The position numbers were made by a program, and so were the translations under genes. The notes beneath the pieces are model-generated. The model saw only the letters and a program-made list of their open reading frames with translations, made no database searches and was not told the DNA's origin. A stretch of 64,000 bases of DNA, from contig JAJYHT010000009.1 in assembly GCA_021784595.1 (NCBI GenBank), forward strand, positions 1 to 64,000. The letters run 5' to 3'. Position 1 is the stretch's first letter; each line of letters starts with the position of its first letter. The stretch is from Bacillota bacterium (GTDB taxonomy: Bacteria > Bacillota > Sulfobacillia > Sulfobacillales > Sulfobacillaceae). Shown here piece by piece: positions 50,248-59,463 of this stretch.

Positions 50248-51197
50248 ACTTAGAGGTGCAATTGCCTCGGGGCTTGCGTTTGCAGAATCCTATTATTGCG
50301 GCCTCGGGAACATTTGGATTCGGGCCCGAGTACGCTTCCTTCGTGGATATCGGAGCATTGGGGGCGGTGAGTGTCAAAGGAGTGTCACCGGAGCCCTGGC
50401 CCGGCAATCCCCCGCCCCGGGTGTGGGAAACTCCGCTGGGACTCTTGAATTCGATTGGACTGCAAAACCATGGGGTGGAAGTATTCTGCCACCAAGATCT
50501 GCCATTCTTGCGGGATACAGGTACTAAGGTGATTGTTAACATCATCGGCCACACGGTGGAGGAATATCAAAGGGTGGCCGAGCGTCTCAACGCAGAAAAA
50601 GGCGTCGATGCGCTGGAAGTGAATATTTCTTGTCCCAATATCAAAGAGGGTGGGATGAGCTTTGGGCAAGAACCGGATCAAGCCTTTGCCGTGGTGCAGG
50701 CAGTCCGCCGCGTGACAGACTTGCCCATGATGGTCAAACTATCCCCCAACGTGACTTACCCGACCGTGATAGCGCAAGCCGTGGAAGCGGCCGGGGCCGA
50801 CATGATTTCAGCGATTAACACCGTGATGGGTCTAGCGATTGATGTTAAGCGGCGCAGGCCAGCCTTAGGAGGCATCACCGGGGGTTTGTCGGGTCCGGCC
50901 GTGAAACCCGTGGCGCTGCGCATTGTATATGAGGTGGCACAAGCGGTGGACATTCCTATTATTGGCATGGGCGGCATCAATTCGGCGTTGGATGTGGTGG
51001 AATTTTTAATGGCCGGGGCACAAGCCGTAATGGTGGGCACGGTCACATTTCAATATCCCAACCGCATGCAGGAAATTATTGAGGCTCTACCAGCCGTCCT
51101 GAGGTCGCTCCAACTGAACTCCCTGTCGGAGACGGTTGGCTTGGCACTGCCGGGCCGTGTGCCCTTGCCGCCAGCAAGCGAGGATGCCTATGAATAA
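50244..51197 (+). CDS. pyrD: Dihydroorotate dehydrogenase, class 1B catalytic subunit
   Basis: 317 residues of an FMN TIM barrel: A-S-G-T-F-G-F-G near the N-terminus, N-I-S-C-P-N with the class 1 catalytic cysteine in the neighbouring sequence, and I-I-G-M-G-G-I near the C-terminus. With PyrK it forms the NAD-dependent class 1B enzyme, so pyrimidine synthesis does not depend on quinone. ATG 50244 lies in the pyrK stop. It overlaps pyrF by 8 bases. Confidence 0.96.
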   Translation: MNLEVQLPRGLRLQNPIIAASGTFGFGPEYASFVDIGALGAVSVKGVSPEPWPGNPPPRVWETPLGLLNSIGLQNHGVEVFCHQDLPFLRDTGTKVIVNIIGHTVEEYQRVAERLNAEKGVDALEVNISCPNIKEGGMSFGQEPDQAFAVVQAVRRVTDLPMMVKLSPNVTYPTVIAQAVEAAGADMISAINTVMGLAIDVKRRRPALGGITGGLSGPAVKPVALRIVYEVAQAVDIPIIGMGGINSALDVVEFLMAGAQAVMVGTVTFQYPNRMQEIIEALPAVLRSLQLNSLSETVGLALPGRVPLPPASEDAYE

Positions 51198-51858
51198 ACC
51201 TAATATTTGGATTGCATTGGATGTGGCTTCGCGAGACGCAGCGGAATCAGTATTGGAGCGATTCAGTCCACACCGTCAATTTAAAGTGGGCCTCGAATTG
51301 TTTACTGCCATCGGACCGCAGGCCATTTTTGAATGGGCCCACGGGGGCCTGGAAATATTTTTAGATTTAAAGCTTCATGACATACCAAATACCGTAAATC
51401 GGACATTGGATCGCATCGCAGAATTGGGGGTAAGTTTAACCACCATTCACACTAGCGGCGGCATGGCAATGATGAAAAATGCTAGTCGCGTTTCTCTGGC
51501 CGTTGTGGGCGTAACGCTTTTGACTAGTCTTGATGAGATGGATACGCGCCGTATGGGATGGGAGGGTTCGAGCCAAGAAATCGTGCGTCGTTTAACGGAC
51601 CTGGCCCATCAGGCCCATCTGGCAGGCGTGGTAGCTTCCGCTGGCGAAGTGGAAACGATCCTGAGACTATGGCCCACGGCTCGCATAGTGGTGCCGGGAT
51701 TGCGCTGGGGCATGAGCGCTGCCAATGACCAGGCGCGGGTTGCTACGCCTGGCGAAGCGTGGCAGGTCGGGGCAACGGATTTGGTTGTGGGCCGAGCACT
51801 TACTGCAAGGACTGACTTTCGCAAGGCATACCAGGAACTGATGGCGTTCTTTTCCTAA
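51190..51858 (+). CDS. pyrF: Orotidine-5'-phosphate decarboxylase
   Basis: 222 residues: I-A-L-D-V-A near the N-terminus, the active-site motif F-L-D-L-K-L-H-D-I-P-N-T-V with its Asp-Lys-Asp residues, and V-V-G-R-A-L near the end. It converts OMP to UMP. ATG 51190 is chosen since GCGAGG lies about 7 bases upstream; ATG 51184 is possible. Confidence 0.96.
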   Translation: MNKPNIWIALDVASRDAAESVLERFSPHRQFKVGLELFTAIGPQAIFEWAHGGLEIFLDLKLHDIPNTVNRTLDRIAELGVSLTTIHTSGGMAMMKNASRVSLAVVGVTLLTSLDEMDTRRMGWEGSSQEIVRRLTDLAHQAHLAGVVASAGEVETILRLWPTARIVVPGLRWGMSAANDQARVATPGEAWQVGATDLVVGRALTARTDFRKAYQELMAFFS

Positions 51859-51916
51859 GTGATTCATATGACGCGCCTTGACAAAAACCATTTTGCAGCC
51901 GGAGGGAATCACTGAC

Positions 51917-52492
51917 ATGGATTTTAATTTGGAAGACTTAGCGCAATACGAGGCCTACTTGCGGGGACACTTTTTACTGACTACGGGTCGTCACAGCGAT
52001 CAATTTCTGTTGATGGCACGATTGACCGAGCGCCCTTGGGCTTTAAAGCCATGGGCAGAGCAATTGGCTCGATTACTCGAACCATATCGCATTCATACGG
52101 TGGTGGGGCCTGCCATAGGCGGTATTATACCCGCGTATGCGGTGGCGTCGCATTGGGCCGACGGTCGGGTACTGTTTGCAGAAAAAGACGAGCATGGCAC
52201 GATGCGCTTTAAACGCGGTTTTCAGTTGCAACCGGGAGAACAGGTTGTTGTCGTAGAAGATGTCGTTACCACCGGGAGCTCGGTCGATAAGGTCATCGCT
52301 CTGGTAGAGCAACAGGGGGCCGTAGTAAAAGCTGTAGGAGCACTGGTGGACCGCGGGCATGATAAGCCGCACTGGAACAGCCGGGGTTATGAAGCGGTCT
52401 TGCGCCTTGCCAAAGGATCGATTCCCACCTGGGATCCTGCGGAGTGCCCGCTGTGTCGGAATCAAGTGCCGCTCACTCGACCCAAAGCCTAG
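51917..52492 (+). CDS. pyrE: Orotate phosphoribosyltransferase
   Basis: 191 residues of type I PRTase fold with T-T-G-R-H-S near the N-terminus and the PRPP loop V-V-V-E-D-V-V-T-T-G-S-S. It makes OMP from orotate and PRPP. ATG 51917 has GGAGGGAA about 9 bases upstream. A C-terminal C-P-L-C pair is characteristic of one OPRT subgroup. It is the last gene of the pyr operon; the 183-base gap after it holds only an inverted repeat GCCGGTTG/CAACCGGC (52564-52599) without T-run. Confidence 0.95.
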   Translation: MDFNLEDLAQYEAYLRGHFLLTTGRHSDQFLLMARLTERPWALKPWAEQLARLLEPYRIHTVVGPAIGGIIPAYAVASHWADGRVLFAEKDEHGTMRFKRGFQLQPGEQVVVVEDVVTTGSSVDKVIALVEQQGAVVKAVGALVDRGHDKPHWNSRGYEAVLRLAKGSIPTWDPAECPLCRNQVPLTRPKA

Positions 52493-52675
52493 TCAACGCC
52501 TTTATGTCGTCGTAGTCATGGGACGTCACGCAATGCGAAAAACGTGCCCGTGCGTGCGACCGAGCCGGTTGCTGCCGACGGGGCAAGGAAACAACCGGCC
52601 ACTTTGGGGAGCATTATCCCGTTTGGTGTTAGGATCGGGCAGTTCAAACTGGTTTGGTCCTCTCTAGTCCCGTGT

Positions 52676-54277
52676 CTATTCCTGCGCCAATTTTTCGCGA
52701 ACTGCCCCCAGCTTTTTGAGCCGATGGACATCAGGGGTAATGTATAGAGTTTTTTCCTGTCGATAGAGAACCTGACCCGGCTCGGCATGCGGCCTTTTGC
52801 GAACAAATTTGCGTCGCGTGTAATCTACCGGAACCATAGACGATTGGGATGCTTGGCTGTAAAACACGGCCAATTCGGCAGCGTCTAGCAGGTCTTCGAG
52901 AGTGGGGTTGGCTTTGCCGCATCCCAAAATGACGTGGGATCCTGGTGACTGTTTGACATGGAACCACATGTCATCGGGGCGGGCATCGCGAAATGTCAGT
53001 TGGGCATTTTCCTCTCGCGAGCGGCCCACCCAGAGCGGATATCCGCTCTGGCTCTTAAACCGGCGATAAGGCTGAGATGTCTCTTGAACATGTTTGGGTG
53101 AGTTTCGATGAGCCGATTGCAGTTCTTGGGCAACCCACTCTGGTGAAACCTGGTCCTGATGGAGGATCTCGATTTGCTGGCCTAGCAATGCCAACTCCCC
53201 CTCGATCTGGGGCATGAGCTGCGACAAAGATTTTTTGCGGGCTTCTTGCTTGCGCGCCTCGCGGTAATGAGACTCAGCGAGCGTGAGTGGAGTTTCACCG
53301 GATGGGAGCGTCAACTTCACGGTCTGTTCCCACTCAACTAGCGACGGCACCTCGATAGTATGGGGCGCAGCGTGGTCTTTGAAGTTATATTGATAGGCCA
53401 GCCAGAGATCTCCAAGCTGCCGCAACTGGGCAGGATCGGCTAGGATTTGAGTACGGTATTCGACGAGCCTTTGTTCAAGATGTTGCGCACGCTCGCTCCA
53501 AAGGCGCATCAGCTGCGCCTTCATTTGTTTGAGTTGTTGGGATTTTTCGCGTGCTCTAAACAGCTCATCGAGCGCCGAGTCGAGGTCGCTGACCGGTTTA
53601 GCCTCATAACCCGGCATTGGATAGACCCATAGTTCGGGTTCAGCGGTCCCTTGCAACGGGGTCAGACGATAAACCTGGTAAGTGCCTTGCTGCCAATCCT
53701 GGCAAAACTTGTCCCAAGACCAAGAACCGTGCGTATAGAGCCGTTTAGCCCATGGCGTCAAATCCTCCTGGTTGTGGGTTTGACAGGGATTGTTGCGCAC
53801 AGGCGGAGGCTGATAAGTGTGTCCTGGCCACACCACTCGGCCGGGGCGCGACGGAGCAATCTTGCGAAATGCGTCCAAGATTCGGTGTTCTTGATCTAAC
53901 AAAATTAAGTTGGTCAGATGTCCTGCTAATTCAACGATTAGGAAGCGGGTTTGTGGTTGATCGAAGTCGTCGCGTTGGATAATCTCCATTTTGATCCACC
54001 GCTCGAAGGGAGGAACTTCAAGAGACATAATTTCGAAAGGGACTAACCGTTGGAGGAATGGATTCATTGTCCTGATAGATTTTTTTGGTAAAAGGCCCGT
54101 TGTCCAATGCATGCGTGCCAGTCCTGGAGCCAAGACTATTAAGAGTTGCTGGGAGTGTTGCTTTCCAACCAACCAAATATGGTCCTTGTCGCTCATCGCC
54201 TGGTCTACATGCATGCCGGGAATTTGAGATTGCCAACGATTTTCTAAAGCGCGTAATAATAACGCGTCAAACGGCAT
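52676..54277 (-). CDS. rqcH: RqcH / Rqc2-type NFACT protein (FbpA family)
   Basis: 533 residues: NFACT-N domain at the start, a coiled-coil middle (about 250-400), and the NFACT-R domain near residue 425 with S-G-Y-P-L-W-V-G-R-S-R-E-E-N and M-W-F-H-V-K-Q-S-P-G-S-H-V-I. RqcH binds stalled 50S subunits with peptidyl-tRNA and adds C-terminal alanine tails. In Bacillus rqcH (yloA) also stands near the pyr operon. It converges with pyrE. The start ATG has AAGAAGG about 9 bases upstream. Confidence 0.93.
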   Translation of the reverse strand: MPFDALLLRALENRWQSQIPGMHVDQAMSDKDHIWLVGKQHSQQLLIVLAPGLARMHWTTGLLPKKSIRTMNPFLQRLVPFEIMSLEVPPFERWIKMEIIQRDDFDQPQTRFLIVELAGHLTNLILLDQEHRILDAFRKIAPSRPGRVVWPGHTYQPPPVRNNPCQTHNQEDLTPWAKRLYTHGSWSWDKFCQDWQQGTYQVYRLTPLQGTAEPELWVYPMPGYEAKPVSDLDSALDELFRAREKSQQLKQMKAQLMRLWSERAQHLEQRLVEYRTQILADPAQLRQLGDLWLAYQYNFKDHAAPHTIEVPSLVEWEQTVKLTLPSGETPLTLAESHYREARKQEARKKSLSQLMPQIEGELALLGQQIEILHQDQVSPEWVAQELQSAHRNSPKHVQETSQPYRRFKSQSGYPLWVGRSREENAQLTFRDARPDDMWFHVKQSPGSHVILGCGKANPTLEDLLDAAELAVFYSQASQSSMVPVDYTRRKFVRKRPHAEPGQVLYRQEKTLYITPDVHRLKKLGAVREKLAQE

Positions 54278-54475
54278 GGGGGAGTGCCTTCTTTCCTATA
54301 TGCATATCAAGTAACATTGTACGATTTACTGGATTTGATTAAAAGGCACTATACCAGGATATAGATTTGCGCCATCGATGGTGGGATAATGGCCTAAGAG
54401 TGGCTTAAGTCCTTGCGCAAGCAGGGAGATACGTCCGCCTGAAGCCATGTTCAAAATTTCTTTGGAGGGATGGCC

Positions 54476-55981
54476 GTGGCACAGGGAAGCGCTCATTCGG
54501 CGAGCGGCTTAAGACATTTGTGGCAAATTATGCCACTGGAACAATTTACAGCGCGGCCAAATTACATTTGGCTGGTGGTAGGGACAGTTTGTATCGGTGC
54601 CTTCATGGCTGCCCTTGATGCCAGCATCGTAAATGTGGCGTTGCCAGTAATGAGCACCTCGTTTCACGCTTCAGCGAGCATTGTGGGATGGGTCCTGATT
54701 TCGTATCTGCTGACCTTGGCAACGTTGTTGACTCTCTTTGGCCGAATGGCTGACATGTTAGGGCGTCGACCCCTTTACACGTTCGGATTTCTTGTCTTTA
54801 TCATCGGTTCGGCCGCGTGTGGGGCTGCAGTGAATCTTCCGATGCTGATTGTTTCCCGCGTGTTTCAAGCTGCTGGAGCGGCAATGCTGCAGGCCAATTC
54901 GGTGGCCATTATCACCGCCACGGTGCCGGCTTCGGTACGTGGCAAAGCCATAGGGTTTCAGGGATCGGCACAAGCCATCGGATTGTCGCTGGGTCCAGCC
55001 ATTGGAGGCGCCTTGATCGGCCTCTTTGGATGGCGGGCTATTTTCTATGTCAACGTACCAGTGGGTTTGATTGGTACCGTTATGGCGGCCATGATATTGC
55101 CCAAGGATAAAGTGAGCGGCGCCAAAGCAACGTTCGACTGGTGGGGCACTATTTTGTTTACCCCGTTTCTAGTCGCGCTGATGCTAGCGCTCACAGAAGG
55201 CAACGTTTGGCATTGGGATTCCCCAGCAATAATCGGGCTGTTTGTCGCTGCCATGGTGTTATTGGTGGCTTTTTTGGTTCGGGAAAAGACGTTCCGTGCT
55301 CCTCTGATAGACTTAAAGCTGTTCAAAATTCCGATTTTCAGCATGGGAAACTTTACGGGATTGCTGTCATACCTTGCCATGTTTGGTGTATTGTTTCTGA
55401 TGCCGTTTTTCTTCGAAAGGGTATCAGGATTCAATTCTGCCATTACCGGATTGATTCTGACGGCTGTTCCCTTAGGAATGACGGTGGTAGCGCCCAAGGC
55501 GGGCGGGCTGGCGGATCGGTATGGATCGCGGTTGCTGACCACGGTGGGAATGGCAGTGACGGCCGTTGCGTCCCTGTTTTTGGCATTCAGCATTAACTTA
55601 CATGCAGAACTGTTCTTCATGGTCATCGAGCTCGTATTGGTCGGCGTGGGATTAGGCATTTTTACCCCACCCAACAACAGTTCAGTGATGGGCAGTCTGC
55701 CTGCCGATCGACTGGGGGTAGGCGGCGGAATTTTGAACATGGCGCGCTCTTTAGGAATGGCGATGGGAACCGCCTTAACGAGCACGCTAATGGCGGCATT
55801 TCTGATTATGTATGGCGGTACCGAACGGGCTGGAGGTCCCAAACTGCCATGGGTGCCTGCCATTCGCTATGCCTTATTTGTGTTAGTGTTTTTATCATTG
55901 GTGGCTGCCGTGCTATCATTGTTCCGTGTTGCGGGCGGGTCGAAAAGCAGCCAACATGAAGCGATGCCTATGGAGTGGTAA
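54476..55981 (+). CDS. MFS drug exporter, DHA2 (14-TMS) family
   Basis: 501 residues with about 14 membrane segments. The first helix has A-A-L-D-A-S-I-V-N-V-A-L-P, the DHA2 signature; the loop between helices 2 and 3 has G-R-M-A-D-M-L-G-R-R-P. Such exporters use proton gradient to expel hydrophobic or cationic compounds. GTG 54476 is chosen, 6 bases after GGAGGG; ATG 54470 abuts that site. The substrate is unknown. The upstream 200 bases contain no clear promoter. Confidence 0.9.
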   Translation: MAQGSAHSASGLRHLWQIMPLEQFTARPNYIWLVVGTVCIGAFMAALDASIVNVALPVMSTSFHASASIVGWVLISYLLTLATLLTLFGRMADMLGRRPLYTFGFLVFIIGSAACGAAVNLPMLIVSRVFQAAGAAMLQANSVAIITATVPASVRGKAIGFQGSAQAIGLSLGPAIGGALIGLFGWRAIFYVNVPVGLIGTVMAAMILPKDKVSGAKATFDWWGTILFTPFLVALMLALTEGNVWHWDSPAIIGLFVAAMVLLVAFLVREKTFRAPLIDLKLFKIPIFSMGNFTGLLSYLAMFGVLFLMPFFFERVSGFNSAITGLILTAVPLGMTVVAPKAGGLADRYGSRLLTTVGMAVTAVASLFLAFSINLHAELFFMVIELVLVGVGLGIFTPPNNSSVMGSLPADRLGVGGGILNMARSLGMAMGTALTSTLMAAFLIMYGGTERAGGPKLPWVPAIRYALFVLVFLSLVAAVLSLFRVAGGSKSSQHEAMPMEW

Positions 55982-55997
55982 GTGCCTCTGTGCTGGG

Positions 55998-56018
55998 GGT
56001 GCAACTTATGGTTGCACC
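55998..56018 (+). terminator. Hairpin after the MFS gene
   Basis: Perfect 8-bp stem GGTGCAAC / GTTGCACC with a 5-base loop, 17 bases after the MFS stop. No T-run follows; it may slow or end transcription before the next gene. Confidence 0.4.
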
Positions 56019-56091
56019 AGGGACCTGGGAGAAGGAAAATATAGGTGCAATGCGAGATTTGCGATACAGGTAACCGGCAGGAGGGACTTCC

Positions 56092-56295
56092 ATGTGGACG
56101 GTTGTGTATATCGCTCCGACGATTGGCATGGCTGATCGATTAAAGCAGTTGTTAGAAGACGAGGGTATGTTGGTTAATTTGCGGCGTGTTGACGTCGACG
56201 ATAGTGGACGGGGCAACATCGAAATCCAAGTGCCCGAAGGGGAAGCGGAGGAGGCCCACGAAATAATTACGGAAAACCTGGGCCGCTTAAGATAA
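56092..56295 (+). CDS. Small conserved protein coupled to pyruvate kinase
   Basis: A 67-residue protein with one alpha/beta unit: W-T-V-V-Y-I-A-P, a helix (M-A-D-R-L-K-Q-L-L-E-D-E-G), then I-E-I-Q-V-P-E-G-E-A-E-E-A-H-E-I-I. It resembles the short DUF2007-like proteins with a ferredoxin-like fold that occur upstream of glycolytic genes in Firmicutes. The function is unknown. Its TAA overlaps the pyk ATG (TAATG), so translation is coupled. GCAGGAGGGA precedes the start. Confidence 0.8.
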   Translation: MWTVVYIAPTIGMADRLKQLLEDEGMLVNLRRVDVDDSGRGNIEIQVPEGEAEEAHEIITENLGRLR

Positions 56296-58025
56296 TGCGT
56301 CGAACCAAAATTGTTGCAACCTTAGGCCCTGCTTGCGATTCGGTCGACATCATGGTGGAGTTGATCCGAGCAGGTGTCGACGTTGCACGTGTAAACTTGT
56401 CTCATGGCGAATGGCCGCTTCATCAACAGCGGATTCGTTTGGCTCGCCAGGCAGCTATGAGGCTCGGCAAAGAGATTGGCATTATGCTTGATACCCAAGG
56501 ACCGGAAGTGCGGTTGGGGCCTCTGCGGACAACGTTGCATTTGGACATAGGGGACATGTTCTATCTGGGACGAGAAGGCAGTGAGTCAGATAAAATTCTT
56601 ACGGTAACCTGGCCCGGCTTATTTGACATGCTTAAAGTGGGACAAACGCTATGGATTGATGATGGGCGTTTGGTGGTTGAGGTGCAGTCGGTGGCCTCGG
56701 ATGTTATCAGCCTGGTGGCGAAAAATCGCGGGGATGTAGATTCTCAAAAGAAGTTGAGTTTGCCGGGCTATGGTTGGCCGCTCGACCCCCTTACCGAAAA
56801 GGATCGTGATGCGCTAGTCCGTGGCATCACTGAAGAGGGTATTGATTTTGTCGCTCTGTCTTTTGTTCGGTCGGCTGATGATATTTTAACAGTGCGGCGG
56901 TTTCTTGAGGACCACCACATCTCCACTTTCCTAATGGCTAAAATCGAAAACCCGCTGGGCATGGATCATTTAGACGAAATCCTGCGGGTGTCCGATGGGG
57001 TGATGGTGGCGAGAGGAGACTTGGGTGTCGAACTGCCTGAAGAAGACGTGCCGGAACTGCAAAAAACTATTATCAGGCAAGCAAATCTCATGGGACGACC
57101 TGTAGTGACCGCGACCCAAATGCTGGAATCGATGGTGGATGAGGAACGCCCAACCCGTGCTGAAGCGACTGATGTTGCAAATGCCATCTGGGATGGCACG
57201 GACGCGGTGATGTTGTCTGCCGAAACAGCGGTAGGCCAACATCCGGTGGGAACGGTGGCGATGATGGCCAAGATTGCCGAACGCGCCGACGCACATCCTG
57301 AATATGCGCATCGGGTTCAATTCCGGACCGACCGCATTGCGGATGCCGTCAGTCGAGCATCAGCGGAAATAGCCGAACAGTTGCATGCGGGCGCCATTTT
57401 GACGGTAACGGAGTCGGGATACACCGCGCGGATGGTTAGCCGTTGCAAGCCGGAAGTGCCGATTATTGCCATTTCCCCTCATCAGACCACGTTGCGTCAA
57501 CTTACGTTGTATTGGGGCGTAGAGGCGTTGGCAATGGGGGCGGCATTGCATACGGATGATATGGTGGACCAAGCGATTGATATCGCTCGAGAGGCTCATA
57601 AAGTGGCAGACGGTGACGTGGTGGTGGTGACTGCCGGGGTGCCGGCTGGAACGCCTGGCACGACCAATCTTGTGCGGGTTGAGACAATTTCCGATCTTAT
57701 TTTGAAAGGTCAAGGATTGGGCACTAACATGTCGCCAGTCACGGGACCGGTGTTGATTGTAAAGGAGAATGCGGTAGCGCCTCAGACTCCCTTTGTGGCT
57801 GTGGTGCAAGGTTATGATCCCCAGTGGGTATCCATATTGGATCATGCCAAGGCAATTGTGGCGAGTGACGCGGGGTGGACATCGGACATTGCTGTTTATG
57901 CGCTGAGCCGCCAGATTCCCGCGGTAGTCGGGGTTCAGGATGTGCAAAAGCAATTGAGCAATGGACAAACGGTTACCGTGGATCCGGTTCGAGGGGTCGT
58001 TTATTTCGGTAAAACCCGCGTCTAA
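56295..58025 (+). CDS. pyk: Pyruvate kinase with C-terminal PEP-utiliser-like extension
   Basis: 576 residues. The catalytic part has M-L-D-T-Q-G-P-E-V-R, M-A-R-G-D-L-G-V-E-L and V-T-A-T-Q-M-L-E-S-M. From about residue 475 there is an extra domain of the PEP-utiliser/swivelling type, as in Bacillus pyruvate kinases. In the motif corresponding to T-S-H-A-A of that domain this protein has T-S-D-I-A, lacking the His. The enzyme makes pyruvate and ATP from PEP and ADP. Confidence 0.95.
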   Translation: MRRTKIVATLGPACDSVDIMVELIRAGVDVARVNLSHGEWPLHQQRIRLARQAAMRLGKEIGIMLDTQGPEVRLGPLRTTLHLDIGDMFYLGREGSESDKILTVTWPGLFDMLKVGQTLWIDDGRLVVEVQSVASDVISLVAKNRGDVDSQKKLSLPGYGWPLDPLTEKDRDALVRGITEEGIDFVALSFVRSADDILTVRRFLEDHHISTFLMAKIENPLGMDHLDEILRVSDGVMVARGDLGVELPEEDVPELQKTIIRQANLMGRPVVTATQMLESMVDEERPTRAEATDVANAIWDGTDAVMLSAETAVGQHPVGTVAMMAKIAERADAHPEYAHRVQFRTDRIADAVSRASAEIAEQLHAGAILTVTESGYTARMVSRCKPEVPIIAISPHQTTLRQLTLYWGVEALAMGAALHTDDMVDQAIDIAREAHKVADGDVVVVTAGVPAGTPGTTNLVRVETISDLILKGQGLGTNMSPVTGPVLIVKENAVAPQTPFVAVVQGYDPQWVSILDHAKAIVASDAGWTSDIAVYALSRQIPAVVGVQDVQKQLSNGQTVTVDPVRGVVYFGKTRV

Positions 58026-58053
58026 ACGCTACTTCGAGAAGGGAATGACCAGA

Positions 58054-58905
58054 ATGCAGGTATACTTGAATGGCCGTTTGATACCCGAAGAACAAGCAGT
58101 AGTGTCGATTGATGATCGGGGTTTTCTTTTTGGCGATGGAGTTTATGAGGTGGTTCATGTTTACGGCCGAAGTCTTTTTGAGTGGGACTTGCATATGGCC
58201 CGACTGCAACGAAGTTTAGCGGCCATAAAACTTCCTACGGCTGACCAGGACGAATTGTTGCGGGTGGCGCGCTTGCTCATCGATGACTTGGCGTCACCCG
58301 ATGGTGAGGCCAGTTTGTATTTGGAAATTACGCGTGGAGCGCATCCGCGAGCTCATGGTTTTCCTCCCCCGGGCACCACTTCTCCCACCATCTTGATGTG
58401 GGTGCGGCCGGTCGCTCCCATCGCTCAAGAAACAGTGCAACAGGGCGTGCCCATGATTACCGTTGCTGACGATCGATGGGCTAAAGTGTGGATTAAGACG
58501 GTCGGACTTTTGCCCAATGTGCTCGCCAAGGAAAAGGCACATGCCGCGGGCGCATTCGATGCGGTTTTTGTTCGGGACGGGGTGGTGACCGAGGCCACCA
58601 GTGCGAATGTATTCATCGTTCAGAATAGGGTCCTACGGACGGCCCCCTCAAGCAACTACATTCTGTCCGGAATTACCCGTCAGGTTGTACTGGAGTTGGC
58701 CGAGGCAAGAAAACTCGCTGTGGACTTGACGCCATTCAGCGTTGAGGAAATGGTGGCTGCTGACGAAGTGTTTTTGACGGGCACTCTTACCGAAGTGTTG
58801 CCGATTAGGTCCATCGACGGACATCAGGTGAAAGAACCTAGTGGGCCGGTGGCACGCCAGTTGCTGAACGACCTGCATGACCGAGCGAGTTGGGGCAAAC
58901 ACTGA
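58054..58905 (+). CDS. dat: Class IV aminotransferase, D-amino acid transaminase type
   Basis: 283 residues: V-Y-L-N-G-R-L-I-P near the start, D-D-R-G-F-L-F-G-D-G-V-Y-E-V, and the PLP-lysine motif W-I-K-T-V-G-L-L-P-N-V-L-A-K as in D-alanine aminotransferase. It likely interconverts D-amino acids and keto acids and can supply D-Glu for the wall. ATG 58054 follows AGAAGGGA by 9 bases. A branched-chain or 4-amino-4-deoxychorismate lyase activity is less likely. Confidence 0.87.
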   Translation: MQVYLNGRLIPEEQAVVSIDDRGFLFGDGVYEVVHVYGRSLFEWDLHMARLQRSLAAIKLPTADQDELLRVARLLIDDLASPDGEASLYLEITRGAHPRAHGFPPPGTTSPTILMWVRPVAPIAQETVQQGVPMITVADDRWAKVWIKTVGLLPNVLAKEKAHAAGAFDAVFVRDGVVTEATSANVFIVQNRVLRTAPSSNYILSGITRQVVLELAEARKLAVDLTPFSVEEMVAADEVFLTGTLTEVLPIRSIDGHQVKEPSGPVARQLLNDLHDRASWGKH

Positions 58906-58945
58906 CCAAAAACCTGGCACTAGGACGATAAGGGGGAAGAATGTA

Positions 58946-59410
58946 TTGCATGTGGTGCTGGTGGAACCTGAAATTCCGCCTAATACTGGAAACATTGCGC
59001 GGACCTGTGCTGCCACCGGAACTTCCCTGCATCTCATCAAACCATTGGGCTTTTCGGTAAGCGATCGTTACTTGCGTCGGGCCGGAGTAGATTATTGGCA
59101 TCTGGTGGATGTACATATACATGAGTCTTGGGATGCGCTGCCCGACAATTTGAGAAGCCCCGAGCATATCCATTTGTTCACGTCCCATGCTCGGCTGTCT
59201 TATACTGATACGGAATATCGCCCGGACGACGTTTTGGTCTTTGGGCGGGAATCGGTGGGCTTGCCCCAGTGGATTCTCAGCCAGTTTTTGGACCGCCAGC
59301 GAAAAATTCCGATGGCGGGGGCAGTACGGTCCTTAAATTTATCCAACGCGGCAGCGATTGTCGTTTATGAGGCTATGCGGCAACAGGGATTTCCTGGACT
59401 GGACGCATAG
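58946..59410 (+). CDS. trmL: tRNA (cytidine/uridine-34 2'-O)-methyltransferase TrmL
   Basis: 154 residues of the SPOUT fold: V-L-V-E-P-E-I-P-P-N-T-G-N-I-A-R-T near the N-terminus, F-G-R-E-S-V-G-L-P in the knot, and V-R-S-L-N-L-S-N-A-A-A-I near the end. It methylates the wobble ribose of tRNA-Leu species. TTG 58946 is chosen because AGGGGGAA lies 7 bases upstream and the protein then has the family's normal start; the frame is open back to 58877 within dat. Confidence 0.93.
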   Translation: MHVVLVEPEIPPNTGNIARTCAATGTSLHLIKPLGFSVSDRYLRRAGVDYWHLVDVHIHESWDALPDNLRSPEHIHLFTSHARLSYTDTEYRPDDVLVFGRESVGLPQWILSQFLDRQRKIPMAGAVRSLNLSNAAAIVVYEAMRQQGFPGLDA

Positions 59411-59463
59411 TTTTTGCTGGATTGTCCATATAATCCATTGACATTGGTGAGGGGAGGCTAAAG

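Noticed and set aside
52493-52675. Possible bidirectional terminator between pyrE and rqcH
   Set aside because: The inverted repeat GCCGGTTG/CAACCGGC has a 20-base loop and no T-run on either strand.
55045-55863. Long frame antisense to the MFS exporter
   Set aside because: The shadow of a hydrophobic coding sequence; no independent evidence.
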